Shown one piece after another: positions 1 through 21,802 of a DNA stretch of 64,000 nucleotides (its first letter is position 1; every line of letters begins with the position of its first letter). A program made the position numbers and the translations under genes. The stretch lies in assembly GCF_964199755.1 (NCBI RefSeq), contig NC_133896.1:93186200-93250199 (forward strand). The letters are read 5' to 3'. Source of the stretch: Larus michahellis (Eukaryota; Chordata; Aves; Charadriiformes; Laridae). The notes below the pieces were generated by a model. It was not told the DNA's origin. It worked only from the letters and a program-made list of their open reading frames with translations, and made no database searches.

Positions 1-8223
<8,223 letters not shown>

Positions 8224-8236
8224 TTTGCCTGTTCAA

Positions 8237-11200
8237 CTGTACAGAAGGAAAAAAGAAAAGAGTCAGTCCTGAAGAACACACATGTATAATAGGTTCCTCC
8301 TCTCCCTCCCCTCTGCTTTTTTCTTGTTTCCAGTTAGAAAGAATTCTGAACTTGTGTAGCCTGAAGCACCTTAACCACACTATAAAGTACCTTCACCACA
8401 CTAAAGCTATAAAAAGTTAAAAAGTAACTAATTTAAACAAACAAAAGAACTAACATCCCCTGTAACAGAAACACAGGGGTGGAATATCACTCCATAATAT
8501 GCTCCACAAAGTAAAACAGTTACACTACAAAAATGCTGTAACACCACTGGACTATTTTAAAGCCCAATAACAGGATATTTAAACGATGGAGAATCTCTTC
8601 TGTCTTCTAGATCTCATCCACTCTCCTTCAAAACATGGAGTTTTCCACGATTCTGAGTGATTTCCAGGCTACTATATGCAGACAGAGCAAGAGAATGTTC
8701 TGGGGCTGCTTTACTGACACCAGTCTCTAAAAGGCAATATTACAAGTGTTAATTGTGAAAATTCTATTTTTTGATATTTCAAGCTGCTGAATCAGAATGT
8801 TCAGAGAAAGAAACATACATTTTCACAAGTACCAGCACGCAAACATGCGAGTCTTCTCTACATGCCTCACAGCTAGGTATTATGCATTCTTGCTCTCAGC
8901 AAAACCCATGGAGCATTGTAGAAGAATTGTGCTAAATAATGGCCAAAAACCTGAACTTGCAACAGCTAAACACCAAAATCTCTTGCCAGTAACTGTTTAG
9001 ATAATCTAAACAACTGGCACACAAAAAGCTGTTTTAGAAACAGACCTCTTTGATCCCCATTTGTCCTGTAATCAACAGTTGGGCTGTCCTGCTTCTGGTG
9101 ACGATAAGAGTATTTAATGGTTTGCTTTGTCAGCCCTTATGGTGCTTTGCGTTACCTTGGAAACATTAGTGTTAGAGAACTGTAAGGCAACTCTCTACTC
9201 ATTTCTACTGTATTGACACATTTACAATACAGTGCTGGTGAAAGGTGCAGTATAGCAGCCCCAGCATACAACGCTCCCTGCATATCAATAGGGTCTATCC
9301 AGCAGAAGCCCATGGTTTGGTGATGTGAACCATGTGAGGCATCTGTTGACACTCACAGTCCTTGCAAGAAGCTTAACAGAACCTGGCATCTTCTGAAAGG
9401 CCGCAAAGGCGTACTCAGGCTTGAAAACCTGTACAATGAGGAAGACAACTACATTGCCACCCCTTCCACCATCATTAAAGGATGCTTTTCTCCCTGTTCT
9501 TCAGGAGCAGCAGGTAGCTGACATCTGCTATTCTTAAAACCTTATGACTGTTCTCCAGCTTTTTAATACTATACTACAAATCCTCTGCCCCCCAGCCTCT
9601 TTGCCAATCTAAGTGTTTTAAATTGGTGGCTCTGCTCTGTAAGAAAAGGATCTCCAATTATTCCAAACTCTTATTCATCCTGAAGGAATAGCTTCTCGTA
9701 GGCTTTATGTCTCACTGGAGTGGATTGTGTAACATGGCTACCATTGATTCATTTCACAACAGCCACCCCAACAGTTGATCATGACTCAGTCACCACCAGC
9801 CTGGAGTGGAACTGCTAACTGCTCTCAAGGTCTAAGGCTAAGTCAGATATCTGTTAGATCCCTCTACTCTCCAGAATGATAATTTTATCCTTTAAGCTGC
9901 CTGTTGTTTAGGCCCAGAAGACGATTTTAATTTCACTGCTTATTTCTCAAGTCTCCTCTGACAAATGGCAGACGGGAGGTTTTCGCAAAGCAATCTGCAG
10001 TTCCTGAGTAGCTGGTAAGAGCTGGTTCTGATCAGACTAACATAACTACCTCATCTTTTTTGCCTTTAACAATTAAAAACATTGCAAAATTCAAGCACAA
10101 TTACTCATCTTACTGACAAAGGCAGCTGGTCTTATAAATCCACCCAAAACATTTACTTCAACATACCATGATACAGAACAATCTCTAGAGTCTTACTACC
10201 AAAATCTTCTATAGAAGCACAATAAAGGAAGAGCTAAACCAAATTCTCATAACTGAACTAGTGATGGCATTTGGCAATTAGAGAGTACAAGGTCCCATAC
10301 AAAAGTCAATTTACAAAGGCAAGGAAAAGCAGGAAGAACACCGGCCCATTTCAATTTAAATTAACTTTTCTTCATATCCAAAACCTGCAGATCAGCTGAC
10401 CACCACTTGAAGCAACTCTTTATCTTTTAGGGACGCAAATAAGAACCTCAGAATAGTCATTCTGCAGTTAAAATGACACCCTGACAGCCAGTACCTGCCT
10501 CTCTTGTTCCTGCGGCTGGTTTGCTTCCTCTCTCTTCCTGCCTCCACCTTCCCAAATCACTGGCCAAGCCAACTAAAAGAGAATGTGATTCCTCTGCTAG
10601 ACCACCTAGCAACACACCAATAAACCCTTTGTCCTGATCTTTACCATCTGCACCAACTGCTTTTAAACACATACCTATTAACTACTCCAAGTGTCAAAGA
10701 TGCAGTGAACTCCTCACCTTTCTTTATGCCACCTCCTATACTTCCAAACAAAGTACACACAGTCTAAAAAGCCAGTGCTTACCCAGCCAAGCTGACCTCT
10801 TTTTTAAGGGGCTACACATCTTTTAATATTGAATACAAATTAAGAACAAAAAATGCTGTCACTTGTCTCTGCATAGTTTTCTTGTGCTTGTGTATTAGTA
10901 TTACAGATTTTCATTTTAGATGGAAAAGTCCTTGAGGGTAGAAATGTTGCCTTACCTACCTACACTGTTAAATGTCTTCATTGTTAGTACTCAGATAAAA
11001 TGAAATTCCCATAAGCATGTCAGAATTTGCTGAACATAACATCATATGTGTGCAGACAGTATGTACTTACCCCAGAAGCCGCGGTAGCTAGCCGTTTTAG
11101 AAATGCACTGACTTCCTACAGCCTTTCACAGGCATCTCGCCAACACAGGTTATTAGGCACTATATGCAATCCACTCCTACAAAGCTCACTAGCACACCTA

Positions 11201-14200
11201 CACAGGGTATTAGGTTAATTTTAATCCCCCTATGAGCAAAGATGCATCTTGTATCCTTTATAAGTTAGTAATCATCCTCGTCTTAAAGAGTTCAACAATT
11301 GATTTTAAACACGCTTTTAAGCTCTAACATGGTCATATTCTGCCTAACAGTGCCAGAAATCAAAATATTACTTGCTGCAGAATCATCTTGGACTGAAAGG
11401 TGATTTACTAAAGCAATTTTATAGTCAGAATTAAACAAGAAAGGGCCAATGACCTGAGTTTTCTATCTTGGGTTTCTCCCCAGCACAGCAATTTGGCTAC
11501 AGAGTAACCCCCAAAATTTAACTATCCTGCTGTCAATGCCAGAGAAACCTGTTTTCTATTACTGTTCCCTGTTTTTGCTTCAAAAATTTGGTCAGTCCCA
11601 GAATTTACATGATGAACTGCCTTACCGCAAAGATCTCTTCAAAATTAAGAATCCAGTGAGATTTTTAGAAGGATCCTTCTTACAGCAAGGAAGGAAATCC
11701 ATGACTATTTTTATCACACAAACACAGATTCTTACCTTATTTTGCAGAAACAGGGAGGAACAAAAATCCACAGGCCCAATGAAGCAAAGCCAGAATTCAG
11801 CAGTTAAGCACCACCACTTACGAAATAATTGTCCTTCTAGTGCCCCTACACAGAGGGATGAGAAAGCCTGCTGCAGAGGGGAAAGAAATTTCTGACACAC
11901 AGCAGAGGCATAACCACCTGACTTGATGAGTCATCAGTCTCTCTCTCTCCCACCAGCACCGAGGAATGCCGCAATAGCAAATCAAGCCACCTAGAGCCCA
12001 GCTGAACTCCCATCTGTGCCCTCCTTACAGCACAGGACAGAGCAGAAGAAATTTAAAGAAGCATTCAGCGTTCACAGTAAGGACCTCCTACAAAGCAAAT
12101 AATCCTGACATCCCAAGTGGTACACAATACTACTTAAAAATCCTTGAAAGAGAGAAGCATGCTTTCTGCTGGAATCCATTTACCTACCAGTCCTCCAGTG
12201 TAATATATCCATGCTCTGTTCTGGAAGAGCTTAACAGAACAACCGTTTAACAAGAGACTGCACAGGGAGGTGCTGAAGACACAGTAATACTAATTGCTTG
12301 AGTATGTAGAACAGGTATTGATTCTTGTCAAAGCAGAGTGTCTTCTGGGACTTGCTTCTGCTAATTTAAATCCCTTCCTCTAGTCAGCAAAAGCATTGAT
12401 GCAACCGCACAACATCCAACACCTGAGCAAAGCAGACTGATGTGCCACCTCGAGGTGGCTGCTAGGATCTGCTGTCAAAAATCGACAGGCACCAACGCTG
12501 TCCTGCGTGTCTCACAAAAGACAAGCAGCTATGCAGGCTCTCCCCCCAGAAGCCACATGAGTTGAGGAGTTTCCTACAGTCTTCACAACTTCTCAAGACT
12601 ATCTTTTCAAGTCCTAGGATTAGCAACACATCAAATTGGCACAAAAAGCTTAAAATATACAAACCAAAACTGTAGTGAATAGCACAAGACCAGCAATTCA
12701 GAAGCAGCAGCATTACATTAATAAGTCACCAAGGCTAGGATTCATTCTGCTGGAGTAATTTTGAACTAAGGTCATAGATTTTAGTATATCTTAAACAGAC
12801 TAACGTGCTTTGACTTCCTAGGGTAGAAAAATGGAGTCAGAATATAAGCCCTTACATTCAATATCCAGGAAAATTTAATAGGCGTACACAATAAAACATA
12901 GCCAAATAAAGTTTTCCAAAGAAAATCTGTCCTCCTCCTCTTAGTAAAAATCTAGATGTTACAGGATACTAAAGATCACAACCAACTCTGGACAACTAGC
13001 TTAGCATCGCATTTGAGTCGTGCTTTAGAATCAAGACTGCCAACGTTTACTGTGTTCATGTGAGCAGACTTTGGTACAGTGCGTAAGTCTCGCTGTCCAG
13101 CTATACGAGGATGTGTTGCAAGGGCCTCATAAATAACAGGATAATCACTGACACAGATTTTCTGTAACTTGGACGGTTTATAGTTCCCCTTCTAACAGAT
13201 GATATTTTTAAGAGGAAGTATTAAAAAAATACAGTGCCTAAGTTACTAGACAAATGCAGAAGTTAGGCAGCATTTCTGCATCTAGAATCTGATATATTGT
13301 CCCGGGAGGAACAGCATGCCCAGCACTCTTACACAGGTCACTTGGAAGGAAAGTCAAATAGTATTCTCAGGAAATTTGCTCCCTCATACTATGCAGAGTT
13401 ATAATTTTATTATAATACAGCAGGAAAAATTACACCAGATTTCTCAGTCACTGAACAACAGAATTGCTGAGGTTGGAAGGTACCTCTGGAGATCACCTAA
13501 TTCCAATCCCCTGCTCAAAGCAAGCTAGATCAGCCTCTCAGAGCCATGTCCAGCTGCATTTTGATTACCTCCAATGATTAAGACTCTACAACTCTCCAGG
13601 CAACCTGTTCGAGCTTTTCGGTCACCCTTACAGTAAAATGTGTTTTCTTATGTTTAAAGGGAATTCCCTGTATTTCAGTTTGTCCTCATTGCTTCTTGTT
13701 ATTTCAGTAGATACCACTGAGAAGAGCCTAGCTCCATCTTCTTTGCTCCCTCACACTAGGTATTTATATACTTTACAATAAGATTCTCTGAGCCTTCTCT
13801 TCCTGAGGCTACACAAACCCAGCTCTCTCAGCCTCTCCTCATATCAAAAATGCTCCAAACCCTTAATGGTCTTTGTGGCCCTTTTCTGGATGCACTCCAT
13901 TATGTCCATGTCTTCCTTCTACTGGAGAACCCAGAACCAGACACAGCACTCCAGATGTGGTTTCTGCAGAGCTTAATCAAGGGGAAAAAAACCACCTCCC
14001 TGAACCTGCTGGTAGCATTCTTCCTAATGCAGCCCAGGACAGTGCTGACCTTCTTTGCCACAAGGACACATTGCCAGCTCGTGTTCAACGTGGTGTCTAC
14101 CAGAACCTCTAGTCCTTTTCTGCAAAGCCACTTTACAGCCAGCCAGTCCCCAGCCAGTAGCACAGCATTCCTCCCCAGGTGCAGGACTTTGCGTTTCCCT

Positions 14201-17200
14201 TTGTTAAACTTCATGAGATTTCCGTCAGCCTATTTTTCCAGTCTGTGGAGGTCCCTCTGAACGGCAGCACAGCCCTCCGCTATGTCAAACACCTTCCAAC
14301 TTTATATCATCTGCACTCTAAGGAAACCACACAGAAGTCACCTTCTCTGCTCAACACAATAATGCAGTTTAGTCTTCTCTTTACACAGACACCGAGAAAG
14401 TAACTGTACCAACCTTCTTGCCATAAGCCTAGAGTTAGAAGTATCATTGTTTCTTAAACTCAACAATATGAACATTCTTCCATTTAATTGTTCATACAAT
14501 TCCAGTATACCACAGGGCACTTTGAGGCCACCTCTGCTCTCGACAGGTCAAGAATCTGCTTAAGTGATGCTCAGCTACATACTGTGGATCCATCTACAAC
14601 CATAGAAGACAATCTTTCACACAACTTTTTCTTGGGTGCTGTAACACCCCTTCCTCTCACGTGAGAGCACATATACAGGTAAATCCAGGTGTAATCAAAA
14701 AAAGAGACAGGAAATAGAATCATGATGCCGCTATCCGCACAGCACACTCATCCTCAAGTCTGATGCCTTCAGGAATTACAATGGCTACAAAGGGAGACTG
14801 TACAACATGGTAATTCATGAAGCCAAACACAAACTCCTACTGCCTTCTTCCTAAAAACAGATGGGGACTTACCTGTGGGTATGCCAATACATACGAGCCC
14901 GATACTTCAAGCAAACAACATGTCTGGCACACAAGCTCAACATATATGAAATATATTTATATTTAACACATATATACAGCATAAGAGAATCTCCCATGCA
15001 AGAAGTACCACCACCACAAACTGTTGATCAAGTATCCAAGCTTTTATTCAGAAACTTGGGAGATTCCTCCAGTTAGCCCAGAACAGGAGTAGAAAAAAAG
15101 CTGTGTTTGAACACGACCAAGACGTTAGCAGCAGCAATAAATCTAGATAGAAAGGCTGGTAAAGCATTCATCACATAACTGCTTTGACCCACTGAAGATT
15201 TGATCAACTCAGCAGATGACTATCCTTCTGACTTGAAATCCAGTTAACACACTATATCTAAAATTGACAGACATCCTAGCTTTATCAATTAAAATACTCC
15301 TGTTGCTAGAGAAAGCCACATTGTCCACACGAAAAAAATCTTCGTCAGCCGACTGGCTATACGCTACAGAGTTTTCCATAATAGGGTTTTCTACACTGAT
15401 TCTTTCCTCTCAGCCCAGAAGGCTGCTCCAGAGGAGCTCTAGGGGTGGAAACAGATGAGTCCTCCCTTATTTCTTACTTGCTACACTGCTTCACAAGTTT
15501 CCTACTGCGAAAAATTTGACAGTCCTTTCAGCCTGTTACCCATCCTGCCCCTTCTTTGGCTTGATAGACTTTCACACAAAAGAAAAATCTAATGCAACTG
15601 AGGTCCAAGCCATAATACATAATACTAATACAATATTCATTTTTGTGTTCCACAATGGCCTTCTTTTCTTATCCTGATCCTGTCATCTAACTGCCAGGGG
15701 CTGAAAAGTTCTGCAGCCATCTGCTTAGTGCGATGCTCAGCCATTTCCTCTAGATGAGCAATGTTTTCACTAACCTCACTAACATTACTGCAAAGCTAAA
15801 ACCCACCCTTGCTTTTATTAAATAAAAGTCACTCTACTTTTATGTGCATTTGGCATTGTTACTCAAAACACTTCTTGTTGCTCTAACCTTTAAGATGACA
15901 AACATCAAAATGAAACGAACACAAAGCTGTACGCAATTATAGCAGCAAACTTGGCTACAATTCAGTAGAGTCACTTCCAAATACTCAAAGATTCTTAGTT
16001 TAAGGGACAAAAGGTGTGCAATCTCATAAAACAACTATTTCTAGATTTGTAAGTCAGGCTCAGTTTCACATGCAGAAACATATTAGTACTTTAGGCTCAT
16101 TAAAACACACCAGCTCCTCTATGACCCTCACCACTACCTAACCTCTTGTCCCTAATGGTAATAGCTAAAATAGCAAGCACAAGTTTGGAATAAGAGTTTC
16201 ATCATTACACTTAACTTCCAGAGGAGTCTTTAAAGCAGAAATATGATGGAATCTTCAGTTTATTATGTGAGGTATTTGACAACTAGTTTGAAGAGCATGT
16301 TTGCATGAACGTCTTTGAGAAAGATCTAATACCCCTAGCAGATAGAAGTACTCTTTTACAGCACTTTGGTATAATGAAACACCTGGTTGGAATGACAACA
16401 CACATATGGCATTGGATTCCAGTAAAAGGAAATTAAGTTGAGGTTGACTTTTCCTATAATGGAAAACTTCATCTTTATGTTTTAAAGCAAGTTAAGTCAC
16501 ATTTGGAGATTTTATTTTCAATTACCTGAAGTATTTACAGCTTCTTTAGAACAGACAGAGCCCCTCCAACATATTAAATTTTAACATTGATTGAACTACA
16601 TATTGTGGTGGTTGTCTGAATACGTACAAGGTGATGCAAATTTATCTCACAATAACAAAATCCTCAAGATCTCAAGGATCTAGAGGAAATTCACATAATA
16701 GAATTGCCTTTTTAGAAGTCCATACCAATGTTATCTGCGTTTAGCCAGAAATACCATTTTTTTTTCTGAAGAGCTGCTTTTTAAGGTATTACTTTCATAT
16801 TGAGAAACAAAACAATGATACAGTGTAATAATGAGAATAACCAAATGCTTGTCCCACTAACTGAACTTCTTGGAAGATGCAGTTTCTTTGCTAGATTAAA
16901 ATATTGAAAAATAGGCAAGTAATTCTTCAGGCTGCTAAAGAAAACTTGCATACCCGAAAGCTTTTTTCCAACTATAATAAACTATTTAATAAAGGCACAG
17001 TTTTCTCTGTCTAAAGCTAATACCTTTCCCCATAACCTTTCTAACCCTCATCACACCCAACCATCCTAACCACAACAGGACTGCTCTTCGTGCTTAGGGC
17101 ACAGAATGCAGACCAGCAGCATACACTTTTACATAGTCTTAAACAACAACAAACTCCAGCACGTGAGCGTAGCTTATAGCATCCTAAAGACAGTATACAG

Positions 17201-20200
17201 TGAGGGCAACGTTACATCTTCACACTGCAGATTTCGTCATTTTTCTCAGGACATCATCCGGCAGAAAGAGTTAGGTGGGACAGTTGAGAGACTGGTCAGT
17301 TGAAATTTACCAGTGCACCAACCCTTCAACTTGGCCATGAGAATCCTTACAATACAAACAATCTTCAACTGATTAAGAAGGACAAAGATAAGACTTTCAC
17401 ATTATAGAGATACCCTCTAGGAACACCACTTCTCTTTTCAGCAGTTCATTTAACTGTTTAGCAGGACAAGTCTCAGCTCACTGGGGTAGCAATGGTCTTC
17501 GAAATTATTCTTCTCAGGATTAAACAGATGTCAGACAGCTAATGCAGAAAGCCCAGCGCTATAAAAACATGGCCACGATGGCAGATTCCCGTACTAGTTT
17601 CAGTACTTCCTGATTACTTCTGATTTGAACTTTTTAAGACACCCACAATGGACTCTCCAAAATGCTGTAAACTATGACAAAATTAAATACTTGCCAAGAA
17701 CCACCATGCATGTATTAGACCACTGCCAGACAAATTATTTCTGAAGAGAGTGAGCAGTGACACTGAAATTTACAGTTACACAAGCTCAGGGATGCATTCA
17801 AGCTGATGAACCAAGAAAATAAATTCAGCAGCTAAACTTGATCTTAATTTGCCATTTGGTTCAGTGATAGTAACAAAGTCTGTTAGACTGTGACTTTCAG
17901 GATTTATCTATATACATCTTACTGGTTTTCAGAGTAAGTGTATCATTTCAGTAAAGACAGACATTATAAGACAAAGCTTGTTACAGCAGCCATATGATAC
18001 ATGGAAGTCTAAAAAGCTAGCAGCAAATGGTCGATCTTTCTAAGAAGTGGGGACATCTAACTTTGGGAGAATTTGACAAAAACAGGAGAAATAAAAGCAT
18101 AGATGAAATAAAGCAACCAAACCAAAAACATTTATGAGACTGTAGAACTTATTGCCTTGAGATATGAACAAACATGAGATTTAGTACAAACTTAGCTATC
18201 CACTTTCAAAGGGGAGTAGGGAGTGGACACAACAAAAAGAACAAAAAAAAAACCTTTTCAGAACATAAAAGAAGGTACAACAACGACAGTCAGAAGATCC
18301 AGTCTAAGCCAGTTTTGCATGTTCAACCTTTAGGTGATTACTGGCTTAATCTGTACAGGAAGAAAGGGTTGAAAAGTTTAGATTCATTCCGCTTCCTCTG
18401 CTGTAGTAGATCCTTATTTCTCTCTGTCCTGCTGGAAGGCTAAAGAAGTCACATGTTTTAAGATGGTGAGTAAGAGTGAACGAGCATGATATTCCAGTTG
18501 ACTACATCCTCTGTTTTTCTTGGTATAGTTCCATTCTAAAAAAATCATGTGGATACCATTGTTCAACAATACCTCAATATTTCCAAGCCTAAAACCCCCC
18601 ACTTTTCTTTGCAACCACTGATATAAGTATGGAGGAAAGAAAATCTATTTCAGATCCAGGCAATGGAGGTTTTTTAAAAAAATACAGGGAGAAAGAAAAG
18701 GAACACCTATTACTTGGCTAGCAATAGCACGTAACGTTTTTTGGTCAATGCCAGAGCAACCAAAGATATCAACCAGGTTTATCCTGTAATCCTTTTACTC
18801 TTTTTAAAAGGCCAGGTATGTCCAATTAGGAACACAGCTTTAGTTCACAAACAAGCAATTTAAAAGCTTGAGGGAAAAACTTCAGTAGGAATTTTTAGGG
18901 CTCAGGAACTCAAAGAGACAGTATTATGGTGTCAGAACACAAGAAGTGAAACTTAGTGCCTCTAAATGTATCTCCAGGGGAATCATCTAGTAATCTGCTG
19001 GTCTGTAGTTGCTTTGGATGACAATGTGCAATACCAGTACCCATGTGTGTCTGGAAGATAAATGCGCACAAGTCATGCTGGGAAAAAATTCAGACAATAT
19101 AAGCACACTGAAGCCTGCAGACTTTGTAAGTCAGGGTTAGTGAGGTACAAAACAGTTAATATATACTTATACCAAAATAAAAGCTAAATTTAAGCTAACG
19201 CTGTATAAAAATTAAACAAAATTAAACAAATAGTACTTGTTGTTCACAGCTCAACCCTAATATTAGCACTATCTGTAGAAAACAGTTCTTGATTTGGAAA
19301 ATGGAAAAGCTGCATTTACAGGAAATTGAGATCTTGTGTTACTGTTGCAACACAAGACTTCAACCCCCATTTGAACAGTCAGCTGATACCAGCAGTCATT
19401 TTCCAACATTGTCTTAATTTCTCCTTTCCCATCCTCTCAAGTTGATGTCCATGGTGGTTTATTACTTCTGAACGCCATGCTCTGTCCCCTGATGATAAAT
19501 TTAATCCTAGTTTTTCCCCCCACATGAGAAAGTAAACTGTTTTCAGGAAGACTTGACATCATAAACTGACAAGCACGGCAAAAGTAATCTGCAACATTAT
19601 TGGTAATTCAAAGACCTGCAGACACTGATGTCACTTCACATATTCTTAAGCAGAAAATAATAAAACATAGATAGTATTAAATATTTACGCTTGCTGATAA
19701 TTGAAAAGGCCTTTAAAAGTACTGTATAGAGAAGCCAAACGTTCAGCTGCCGCAGACCTGCAAAGTGCTGAAGTCAGCACAAATACAGCAACTTACAGTA
19801 TATTGAGGATCTGTCTCAGTTATTCAAACTTCCACTGGCAAATGCCAACCTGCACTCGGCAAGTTCTAACTTTAGTGCTACAAATGGGTGGGCTAATGAA
19901 CCACCTTTAGCATGCTGTCAGCAGGTTTTCCCTTTTTTCCACCCCCTTTCCACTTCATCAAGTGGTATTAGCATTTGAAACACCATGCTAGATCAAATAG
20001 CCAGTGTACTTTGCTGAAGTATTGCATTACAATGAATAAAACTATCACCAAATTGCTTTTATTCCCAGCTAGAGTACAAATTCACTGACGGAAGCTAGTA
20101 AAATCTTAGGAAGAAATCACTTTGGGCAACTGCATTGAATGGACAGATCTCAATACATACGTGTCATATACTCACAGCTATCTGTAATGTGTACGATATC

Positions 20201-21122
20201 ATCCAGAACCCAGTCACATAAAACTTCTTTCTTGCCTTTAAGTGAATTTTAAGTGTGATGTTTGGAATACCTCATCTAAATCAGGATTTTGTCACTGGGT
20301 ACAGGAATAGGAAATGCATTTGATTTGCCATCAGTATTTTCAACTACAAAACAACAGGTGGGCCCTTTTACTAAGGAAGAGTTGCGGTCAGAAGCCACTA
20401 GCAGCATTCCTGTTCCATAACCTTGCCGCTTGCTCACTGCGGGGCTATGGTCAAGGCACAGAAAGATTCAGTTCCGCCCACCAAAGATGGTGGGTGACCC
20501 GGCAAAGAAACCCACCTGCTGTTACCGCTTTTCTTGTTAATGTATTCTAGCATAACCCTGGGATATCTTGTTGGGCGTCTTTGAGAATGCTCAACAGGTT
20601 TCTCGCTCATGGAAACCCAACTCAAGGGGCTGCTTTGCTTTCCAGGCCTTTTCTCTCTGAGAAATAGGACCAGGAAGCAGCACGGCCGCCGCCGGTGGGC
20701 TCTGCCTCTGGCAAACGGCCTCCTGCGGACATCTCGCCTCAGTCAGAGCCGAGCAGGCGGACAGCCTCGGCCTCCGCTCGCAGCACAGCCTCCTGCCCTC
20801 ACCACGCCCCGGGGCAGGCGGGGCAGGAGGTGAAGGTCGGCCGCCGGGGGGCCCTGCCCGCCACCCAGGAGCCACCAGGCTCCGGCAGGGGCGCTTTAGA
20901 GGGTCCTGCCGCCCCCCGGGAGCGCTCTCCAAGGCGGGGGACGGCCGTTGGGGGAGGGGGGGGGCGGCTGCGCGCGCTCCCTCAGAAGGCGGCTCGGCGA
21001 GGAGGCCGCTGCCACCCCTCCCGGGCAGGTACCGGGGCGGAGGTAGGGGAGCAGCGGCCGGGCACGCCTCGGGAGAGGTGGGGGCGGCAGGAGTAGGGCA
21101 GGGTGGCGGAGAGACACCTCAC
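8237..21122 (-). other. ATP6V1A: ATP6V1A intron 1 (12.9 kb)
   Basis: This interval between the non-coding first exon and the ATG exon is AT-rich non-coding DNA. The only repeat I recognise is the CR1 copy at 13.45-14.33 kb. Elsewhere (8.3-13.4 kb and 14.4-20.5 kb) I see no protein-like frame, RNA gene or recognisable repeat beyond short homopolymers. CpG density rises from about 20.6 kb toward the promoter. Confidence 0.8.
13447..14325 (-). mobile_element. CR1 LINE, 5'-truncated, 3' end at 13,447
   Basis: The left end reads as the reverse complement of a CR1 3' terminus ('cagaattgctgaggttggaagg', then 'gatcacctaattcca'). Further right, the minus strand encodes the C-terminal part of a CR1 reverse transcriptase: [16 protein letters not shown] at about 14214-14167, then degraded QCVLVAKK and GCIRKN blocks. 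The frame is broken near 13.9 kb and the copy lacks the catalytic FADD region, so it is inactive. It sits in ATP6V1A intron 1 in the same orientation as that gene. Confidence 0.92.
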
Positions 21123-21235
21123 CTGCAGCCGGAGCCGGCAGACCCGAAGCCCCACTCCTTCCTCCGGCGGCGGCCGCGGCAGAAGCGGCGCTCGATCAGC
21201 TGACGCCGGCCCCCTCCGCGCGCATGCGCCGCGGC
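21123..21235 (-). other. ATP6V1A: ATP6V1A non-coding first exon (5' UTR); upstream limit approximate
   Basis: On the minus strand a canonical donor, GGCTGCAG|gtgaggt, ends an exon at 21123 inside the CpG island. Exon 2 starts with only 13 UTR bases and a splice acceptor, so a separate first exon is required, and this is the only strong minus-strand donor in a promoter-like setting. The right boundary (transcription start) cannot be read from sequence. About 21,190-21,240 is a guess. Confidence 0.7.
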
Positions 21236-21794
21236 CCACGCCGGAAGCACCCGGCGCGAGCCGGCCCACCCCGCCCACTTCCGGGAGGAGCTTCAGCCTC
21301 CCCTCCCCCACCCGTCCCGGGCCTGCGCCCGGCCGCCCGCGCGAACCGGCAGGGCCGCGTGATTGGCCGCCCCGTACCACGTGGCGAGGCGCGCCACCTC
21401 GTGCCGCCCCTCCTCCGGCTCACGCGGGGGACGTCGACGCTGCGCGGCGCCGCTCCGCCCCCTCTTCCCCCCCTCCCTTCCCTCCTCTCGAAGGGTGCGG
21501 CGCGTGCGCGGCGGGAAGGACGCGGAGCGCGCGCGGGGGGGGGGGGTGGGGCCGGGAGGAGGGTGAAGGGTCGTGCCGGCGAGGAGGCGGGCGCGCGCGC
21601 GGCGTGAGGTGAAGGGTTACGGGGGCGGGGCGGCGGAGGGACGGACGGACGGAGGCCCATGTGGAGCGGGCGCGGGAGCAGGAGGCTGAGCCGCCCGCGC
21701 TGCCCGGGCCGAGAAGGAGGAGGACGGAGCTGTACCGCCAGGCCCTGCACGCAGCTACCGCGGACGCCGCCGCCGGCCAGGCCGCGGCCGCACC

Positions 21795-21802
21795 ATGAAG
21801 GG
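21795..21802 (+). CDS. NAA50: NAA50 exon 1, coding part (8 bases)
   Basis: ATG AAG GG then donor gtgagtg. It encodes Met, Lys and two bases of Gly3. The 5' UTR lies upstream in the CpG island; its start cannot be fixed, but the stretch from about 21,650 is likely. The assignment rests on exact phase and on the family N-terminus MKGSRIELGD being completed by the next exon. Confidence 0.93.

Noticed and set aside
11536-11900. Overlapping 119- and 92-codon frames on opposite strands in ATP6V1A intron 1
   Set aside because: Neither has a domain, splice context or codon bias. Both are intronic chance frames.
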